Source: Adiantum capillus-veneris (Eukaryota > Streptophyta > Polypodiopsida > Polypodiales > Pteridaceae). Taken from it: a DNA stretch of 64,000 bases. Of the stretch, positions 57,359 to 64,000 are shown one piece after another; position 1 is the stretch's first letter, and each line of letters opens with the position of its first letter. The position numbers and the translations under genes were made by a program. The notes below the pieces were generated by a model. That model was given only the letters and a program-made list of their open reading frames with translations. It searched no databases and had not been told where the DNA came from. The stretch spans positions 99,091,912-99,155,911 of the forward strand of contig CM043963.1 in the NCBI GenBank assembly GCA_014529385.2, in the 5' to 3' direction.

Positions 57359-59443
57359 ATATCTTAAGTAATGTCAGTGAATATTTCATTCGAAGCATCA
57401 GATATCCATCTGAATTTATGTTTATAATGTTTATATGTGGAAAATAGCACAAGAAGCTTGACTGTCTTAAGAGAATATCCAATATTATTAAAAATGCTTA
57501 GTGATCCTATTAGTAATGATTTTAGGGGAATGGATAAGCAACGTGAATTCCCTTCCAGATAGACAAGAATTTTATGCTTTCCAAGCCAAGTTTTTGCACA
57601 TAAGAGTAAGACAATTGGCGCTTTTATCAAGCCCTACAATGAACCATTTATGTGTGAGTTTTTCAAATTGAAGTCTCAGGTGCGGTGTGATCTATGTTAG
57701 TGGATAGCCATTTGTATGGTAAGAAAGAGATTTTCTAAAAAATATTGTTGAACTAAATTAGTTAAGTCCAATAGGATTGTCTTCTCCAGTCGGAGAGAAC
57801 CGACAAAGTCAGTTAAGCAGCTAAGTAAAGCTGATAGAGCAAGATATGGGTTTTTTGGGATGTGATTTAGTCCTTTAGCTAGGATTTTCCGAATCGTGGT
57901 GTCATCAATTACATTAAGATCACAGGTGCAGACATGTTTGCTCAAATCACCAAAATCTTTACAAAAAGTGCTATATTTATCTGAAGCGCATTCTGGGATA
58001 GTGTTGTGACGTAAAAAATCATTATTGTAGACAAGATTCTTGATAGGTTGCTGATACCTCCAGTCAATAAGGACATTATCAAGCATTTTCTGGTTGCCAA
58101 AAAGTAAGTCAAAGCACTCACAAATATTGTTTTGAAGGGAACCCAATCCAACATCTCATTTTGGAAAAGACGATGTAAATAGATAGACTCCAAAGTAGAG
58201 GTCTGCTTTGTGAGATGCATCCTGCCACAAGGCCAAAAGCAACCTGCACGGTATAGATGATCATAAGTCAAGGAGATGCCAAATGGGAGCATTTCTTACT
58301 CTTCCTTTAGTAAAGCTACGAGATTTTTCCCTATTAAAGTTGGAGGAAGTACTAAGGATTAAAAAACATGTGAAAGAGTTATTGGGTGTGGTTAAAGAGT
58401 TAGGTCTTTTTAGTGAGGGAGAATCATCATCCTCAATACAAGACTCGAGTAAACTAGTGATGATCTTGACACCTTTATAGTTGGCATAAGTAGTCAAATA
58501 AGTCCTTGATTCATCAAATTTGAGCTCTTTAAGGATAGCAAGCATCAACCCACGAAAAATGTTGGAAACAATTTGAGCAACCACCATTTGTTTGGCATGT
58601 CCCCCCAACCAAGAACAGATGAGGGATAGATAAAAGTCCACCGGTTTCTCAGGGAAGAGTTGATCAGGTGGTTGAGGATATACCAGATAGCATGATCAAA
58701 CCACATGATGTTGGACTCACGTGAGGCTTTGGGATCAAGAAATTTACAGGCACATTTTAGATAGGACCGAAATACATTCCAAATAGATTCAGTGTAGAAG
58801 TCAGGATTGCTTTTAGCAAACTCCATACTACCTTTTGTACGAATGTATAACCCTGCATTAGAGGACCACTTAAAAAGGTCAACAAAGTTAAGGTTGAAAG
58901 GGAGTTTGATGACTTTCCTTTGTCCAAAAATTGTCCTCCCTTTAGGATTCTGATTATGAAATCTTCAACCGTGGATGCTGGTAGATTAGCCACCCAAGTT
59001 TCACTAAAAATTGGTGCCAAAAAGGCTTTGTTTGGGAGGACCCAAAGCTGACGGTCCACACCAAAGGACTCAACATCAATTTGTCTAACTGGTAAAAAAG
59101 AAAAAACTTTAACAGCTTTGGACACCATTTCTAAAAGGTTAGAGTTGCTGAGGGAGCAGAGGTTGTTTTGAAATTCCTTGACGGCTTCCAGAGCAGCACT
59201 ATCTTTGCAAAAAATGCCCCTTGTTTCAGGGATTGCTGTAGTAGTGGGAGCGCTGATGAAAGTCAAGTGGAGACCACATAACTTCTTGAGAAAGTTGGAT
59301 AATTTAGCCCCTCATAAAGAGAATTGAGCTAGCTCTTGTTGCTATTGTAAAGAAAGTATGGATAGTTGGGCAATGCACTGGGCAATCATAGCTACCCCAT
59401 CTTTGGTGTCCTTGCTAAAGTTGCTAAGATTTTGATCAATCAT
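57359..59443 (-). pseudogene. PLE 2: second Penelope-like element, truncated within RT
   Basis: Minus-strand frames from an ATG near 59443 read leftward through a long N-terminal region (PASTVEDFIIRILKGGQFLD; LICSWLGGHAKQMVVAQIVS; TYANYKGVKIITSLLESCIE) to a pre-RT block KHVCTCDLNVIDDTTIRKIL then AKGLNHIPKNP. The RT start KAPIVLLLCAKTWLGKHKIL and KFRWISDASNEIFTDIT follows, where it stops at about 57364. KHVCTCDLN/KGLN-IP aligns with KHVITTDPN/KGLNPIP of PLE 1, KFRWISDASN with DFRWITNAHN, and the SWLGGHAKQMVV block with the AWMASFPIELRHVV block near 6090. The RT catalytic motifs and any pseudo-LTR are missing. Several stops and frame changes. It is a diverged relative, not a recent copy, of PLE 1. 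Confidence 0.75.
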
Positions 59444-59449
59444 TAAAAG

Positions 59450-60000
59450 AAAGCATTTGCAAGATAGAAGACTTTATATCCGTAGCTAAGACCGATTCAT
59501 AAATAAGTTCAGAAGTATCCAAGCTACCTATACATCTGAGGACAAGAGAGGTTGCTACACAGAGAGGTTCACACGTTAATTCCACGCCTTGCGAAAGAGC
59601 AAGGGTCTACAATAGACAAAATGCCTAGTTAACAAGAGATTACTTAGGGTAAGAGGTTGTAATACTCTTAGTCTTTCTAGTAAGAAAAGGTCTAGTTCTA
59701 ATAGCCAAGGCTTTTTTACGAGGATGGTCCTTTAAGTAAAATCTAAATTATTCTAAAATTCTTGTATGCTTCTCCGGGTCGTGGATTAACCTTATGCGAG
59801 CAGTCAATTGACAGTGTGTGTAATCCTAAAAGTTTATACAAAGTTTAGGTTAGTATTGTAGGATGGACCTGCAACCCTTAAACCGACAAAGTCAAAAAGA
59901 CTATGATAGCCATGAGCAGATATCCAAAATTATAGTCTAAGACGGATTGCCTAACACTGCCAACCTAAACAAGAATTATAGACAATGGGTCCAAGAATAA
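59450..60000. other. Unassigned stretch
   Basis: No feature recognised upstream of PLE 2. Confidence 0.4.
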
Positions 60001-60007
60001 CGGATCT

Positions 60008-60385
60008 TAGAGGATGTGCATTGACTATAGAGCTCTCAATAAAATCACTATCAAGAACAGATTCTTGATTCCCAAGATCGATGATATTCTTGACAAACTT
60101 CACGAATCCTCTTGTTTTAGCAGGATTGATTTGAAAAGCAAATATCATCATATATCAGAATCGCTCTGAGAGATGTCTACAAGACAACCTTTCGTACAAG
60201 CTTTGGTTTATACAAATTTTTTGTGATGCCTTTTGGACTTACCAATGCTCCAGTAACTTTCAACCGAATGAAGATAGGATTTTCTGAGAGCATCAATCTT
60301 TTGTAGATATTTTCTTTGATGATATCATAGTTTTCTCCAAAGATGAAGCAGAGCATCCGCACCGTGTACTTGCTTTACGTATATA
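60008..60385 (+). pseudogene. Ty3/gypsy reverse transcriptase fragment
   Basis: RMCIDYRALNKITIKNRFLI (from 60011), [20 protein letters not shown], then shifted frames giving [32 protein letters not shown] and FFDDIIVFSKDE (near 60306-60345). It covers RT motifs from the RMCVDYR block to the DD catalytic box. Flanks do not continue into protease or RNase H. It is distinct from the 16 kb copy. Confidence 0.85.
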
Positions 60386-60399
60386 ATTCAACATAAATA

Positions 60400-61350
60400 A
60401 ACATTTTGGTTCAAAAGACAACAGGCTTTAGACAAGTGACAATGATTAGTACAAAAACAACTCAGTCTTATAACTATTTTTGTACATTGCTATAAGAATG
60501 AGGTCTGATCCTAATGTATAGAGGTGCAATGGTCGATTTAAAATGTATGTTCCATGAAATGGCAAGAACCTAATATATCAAAGACAGACATTTGCTCTAA
60601 GCCAAAAAAAATTCCAAGAAAAGATAAGAGTCCTCACTTGCATCCATCCAAACAAGACAACAAATATGTTAGCTTTAAATATGTTTTACAAATTTCAATG
60701 GACTATATCAGTTGTTATCCATGTCAAACTTACAACTTTTTGAACTTAAAACAAATGTTCAAAATATAAAAGTATTCCAGTTTTGTAAAGCACAAGGTGT
60801 GTGTGTTTTTAAGTTCATTTTAATTCTTGTAAAAAGGTCATTATCCTTGATAGTAGTTATATGTAAGGTTTTTATATAACCCTATTTTTATTAAACCTTA
60901 AACAGATATTAACATACATATTATTATGATCAGAAGGCCACCACCCCTTCCGATTCAAGTGTCCTAATACCATTATCAACCCAAAGTTATTTTGCACCTA
61001 TATCTCAACCATATAACACCATAAATTTTTGCTAGGTTGTCTTGCACTTTCTTAATGTAGCAAAATCAGTTACAACTCTTCTTCTAAATCAACCAAGTAT
61101 ACACGGTATCCTTCTTACCGCCTCCATTCAAAAAAACCATTAGGCAAACCATAGTAGCCTAATCTTCAGCATTAAATACAGCCCTCTCAAGAAGAACCAC
61201 ATATGTCTCATTTGGTTTAGGTACCATTCTTAACTAAGCATATCAGGCCAAAAGAAATCATCCAGACTAAATTGAATAAGAGATATCAAAACTCCAAAAA
61301 AACAAAGATTGTATCAAAAAGTGTATTGTCGCCATGCCTAATGTGGAAAA
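60400..61350. other. Unassigned AT-rich stretch
   Basis: No domain or repeat recognised. Confidence 0.4.
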
Positions 61351-61360
61351 CACCATTAAG

Positions 61361-61470
61361 AATCCTAGTGAGCAGTACAATAACCCTAGTGTATGATCGG
61401 AACCCTAGTGAGCAGTACAATAACCCTAGTGTATCATCAGAACCTAGTGAGCAGTACAATAACCAAGAAG
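61361..61470. repeat. Tandem repeat, period 40 bp
   Basis: Nearly three copies of CCTAGTGAGCAGTACAATAA plus CCCTAGTGTAT(G/C)ATC, starting at 61361, 61401 and 61441. Confidence 0.9.
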
Positions 61471-61891
61471 GCGACATCATCATTACACTAGCAGACGAAC
61501 CGTAACCCGATATTCGATGCAACAAGTCACCCATAGTAAGAGAATGACACATATAGTACGCAAACATCTCCAATCAGAACACCCAAAGTACATGTGGCTG
61601 GCGTCTTTTGGGCAAGGAGTATCTAATGATGCCTAACATCAAGGGTATATCATACCGACTCTCCCCTTATCAACTCAGGCAACATGGTTTTTAAACCAAG
61701 CCAAAATCTCTATCGTAACCAATTTATCAATCATAACGAGTCAATAGCTGTTAGTGAGCGGCATATTTCAAAGTTTTTTTAGGATAGTAATTTTACGGGA
61801 GCCTCGAAAGCCAACCCCAAGTGTTTTTAAACCTTCTACAAATATTCAATCCCATTGCCTAGCATTCAGCATAGCATTTTAAAAAAGGCTC

Positions 61892-62029
61892 CTAATACAA
61901 TAAAAAGCCAAAGAGAACCATATTAATGCGAGTTGAATGAGCTAGTCTCCTACACATGGCCAATACAGTAAAAAGCCAAAGAGAACCATATTAATGCGAG
62001 TTGAACGAGCTGGTCTCATACACATGGAC
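61892..62029. repeat. Tandem duplication, period 69 bp
   Basis: AATACAATAAAAAGCCAAAG, AGAACCATATTAATGCGAGT and TGAATGAGCTAGTCTCCTAC recur 69 bp later with three or four changes. Confidence 0.9.
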
Positions 62030-62039
62030 AATAAAACAC

Positions 62040-62600
62040 CATACCAAAACATCCCAACCACAATCACAATCGCACAGGTAATAAATGGGTTTCGGCAAAC
62101 TATGGTGTATTAACATTCAACATATAAAATGAGACAGTGCAACGTAATGAGAAAACAGAGCCCAACTCAGTGTCTATATCACATCACCACCCAAGCGAGA
62201 TCAGATCTATGCTTGAAATACCAAAAAAGGAGATGTTTCTGGTAAGGTACCAATAATAGAAGTATCCCCATGTTCCATCAATTCCATAGCTATACAGCAC
62301 ACAATCGAGCAAAGGATACCCTCAAAAAAACTAACATACACACACAATACGCAAAGAGCATGGCTAAGTGAGCGCCATAGAGAAACCCTCGCCTCATTTA
62401 AATACTGAAGCACAACCGGCTGATGAATTCAACAACGACAACAGGGTGGATCCATTCCATGCTTGGTCATGAGTAGGTTAGAATCTGTCATGATAAAATC
62501 TAATATCTAACTAACCCAAATGATTCTCATATTAAACGCATTTAATGTGGGAGAATAAACGGGAACAAGAGTTAGAATATAGACATGTGCTTATGGATCT
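62040..62600. other. Unassigned stretch
   Basis: No feature recognised before the family A repeat. Confidence 0.4.
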
Positions 62601-63254
62601 ATCTCAACACGGGGCCAAAGTCAATGGGTCCAAATGAGAAATACTCTATCAAAGAGCAATGCTAGCTAATGGAGCTTAAAGACCTTAGGGTTAGCTTCAT
62701 TAAAGACCTCCAAGAGTTAATGTTAAAAGTCCTTAGACCTAAGACCTTAAGCAAGCTAGGGTTGTGCTTAAGGTGGGAACCCAACCCAAGCTTGAGGTGC
62801 TTGTCGAGCTTGTTGACTAAGGTGTTTGTTGTGCTTGTGATGCTTTACGACTAAGGTGCTAAAGGGGCTTAAGGTGTTCCAAAAGTCAACAAACATCCCT
62901 ACATATGAGGAGGCGAGCCCTACTTGTAGAAGCATGAGAGAGCACACATACACCCTCACTTAAGGCAAGCCTAGTCTAAAGAGGCAACAAGGACACATGT
63001 CAAGCTCCTCTCCATGTTGCCCTCATAAGGTGTCTAAAGCCTACTGGTTGACCTCTAAAGGGGTCCAAATGAGAATTAGTTATTAAATTAATTGTTTATG
63101 CATTTATCAAGTCCTCTCTCTCAAAGGGAAAGCCTGGTTGCTTGATATGCACTATGCATGTGATTGGCTAGGCTTGTAGGGGTCCAATCACAATTGCAAG
63201 CATTAGCTACAAGGAGGGGTCGACCAAAGCAAGTTGAGGGTGTGCTTGGGGGGT

Positions 63255-63327
<73 letters not shown>

Positions 63328-63930
63328 CTCATTCTCACTTGGTGAAAGTGCAAGAACTCCATCTCCTTCTCCAAGCTTGTTGAGAAGTTAAGAGCCTACA
63401 CCAATACTCTTGGCTATGGAATGCAAATCCAACCAAGAGCCATGCTTCAATGCTTAAGATTTCCATCTTCATTACTATGTTATTATGTAATGCTAAGCAA
63501 GAAGCTAGCTCTCTCCACCTGCAAAGGTTTTTGAAGTCTTGGGATTGAAGCTGGGGACAAGTTAATGCTTTCATTTAGCTAAGCTATGGGCATAATTGTG
63601 GTGCATGAAGCTCTCTATCTTCATTGCACCATCAAGGTCTCAAGGAACACAAAGCTTCTATTGTATCAAGTCTCTCTCAATGGAAAAAATTATAATACAA
63701 AAGCCTTTTGGAAGGGGGACCGACTCCACATAAATCCGATCCTCAACTGTTGTCAAGTTCTCTAATTCTCTCTCTTGTAAAAGTATTGTTCATGCCAAGT
63801 TAATTAAGTATAATGGTTATGTTGCTACCGCTAATTAAGTTCACCCTCTCTATTCTCAAAGTAGTCTCATAAAAATGCTCACTATAGTTCTCTTAATTCC
63901 GCTATTCTCAATGTTCGTAGGCCATTTCCA
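62600..63930 (+). repeat. LTR-like repeat family A, copy 2
   Basis: Second copy of the 13660-15045 repeat, same strand, divergent with indels. It ends just before a primer-binding site, which supports an LTR identity. The internal part of the element lies beyond the window. Confidence 0.7.
63260..63325. repeat. (CT)n(CA)n microsatellite within LTR family A
   Basis: About 14 CT then about 19 CA units at the position where copy 1 has only a short CACACA tract (near 14358). Confidence 0.95.
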
Positions 63931-63934
63931 TTAC

Positions 63935-63950
63935 TTTGGCATTAGAGCTA
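63935..63950 (+). promoter_or_regulatory. tRNA-iMet primer-binding site (degenerate)
   Basis: TTTGGCATTAGAGCTA differs by two transitions from TTTGGTATCAGAGCTA, the common plant LTR-retrotransposon primer-binding site, and follows the LTR-like repeat at the expected distance. Confidence 0.65.
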
Positions 63951-64000
63951 TTGGTTTCTCTTTTCTTGCTTAAGAAGAGAGGTCCTTAAGTTGTCCATGA

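Noticed and set aside
1-64000. tRNA, rRNA or snRNA genes
   Set aside because: No B-box-type GGTTCGAATC with a matching A-box, and no rRNA or snRNA core was noticed. A covariance-model scan was not possible.

Overview
The window looks like repeat-rich nuclear DNA from a land plant with a large genome. A fern or lycophyte fits best, with moderate confidence. Pointers are GT-AG introns, an armadillo-repeat (ARK-type) kinesin relic, a plant GH28 polygalacturonase exon, degenerate Ty3/gypsy and Ty1/copia elements with initiator-Met primer-binding sites, long GA/CT and CA/GT microsatellites, a CTCGW-type SWIM zinc finger, and Penelope-like elements, which are rare in flowering plants. I found no intact cellular gene. 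Every recognisable coding region carries stops, frameshifts or truncation, so the annotation is mostly transposon fossils, gene relics and tandem repeats.

Layout. 0.4-2.2 kb: a decayed AAA+ ATPase with a DUF7025-like N-terminal region, of a type familiar from fungi. 2.3-9.3 kb: a nearly complete Penelope-like retroelement (PLE 1), the most notable object here. It has two 856/857-bp direct repeats (pseudo-LTRs), a SWIM zinc-finger ORF, a reverse transcriptase pseudogene of about 1,100 codons with an unusually long N-terminal region, no room for a GIY-YIG endonuclease, and an unusual set of crossing inverted repeats at the 3' end of the coding region. 9.4-13.4 kb: dispersed repeats and a weak minus-strand copia-like remnant. 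13.7-17.6 kb: an LTR-like repeat followed by Ty3/gypsy protease, RT, RNase H and integrase. 17.6-20 kb: a minus-strand Ty1/copia fragment joined directly to it. 20-21.7 kb: tandem duplications and G-box palindromes. 22.5-24.9 kb: minus-strand polygalacturonase and kinesin relics. 25-32.7 kb: mostly unrecognised, with an acidic reading frame near 26.7 kb. 32.7-33.9 kb: 3' end of a LINE. 34.2-39 kb: minus-strand gypsy-like gag and protease regions.

42.3-44.4 kb: a gag-like relic, then a compact LTR with a near-perfect tRNA-Met primer-binding site. 44.4-45.7 kb: a strange degenerate AAGCAC-rich satellite. 46-47 kb: an in-register 132-bp duplication and a 28-G homopolymer. 49.0 kb: a 155-bp foldback. 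51.5-57.3 kb: microsatellites, a permuted dispersed repeat, a 90-bp minisatellite and a 126-bp coding-like repeat. 57.4-59.4 kb: a second, minus-strand PLE (PLE 2) truncated within the RT but keeping the same long N-terminal region. 60.0-60.4 kb: a gypsy RT scrap. 61.4-62 kb: short tandem repeats. 62.6-64 kb: a second copy of the LTR-like repeat with a primer-binding site, whose element runs off the right edge.

The best candidate for something undescribed is the PLE pair. Two divergent copies share a long N-terminal extension, a pre-RT CTCDLN/KGLN-IP block and an RT, and the complete copy is bounded by pseudo-LTRs and lacks an endonuclease. This resembles the endonuclease-deficient Coprina/Athena type PLEs but is associated with a SWIM zinc finger and crossing inverted repeats. 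All family assignments come from reading motifs by eye; no database search or fold prediction was run.
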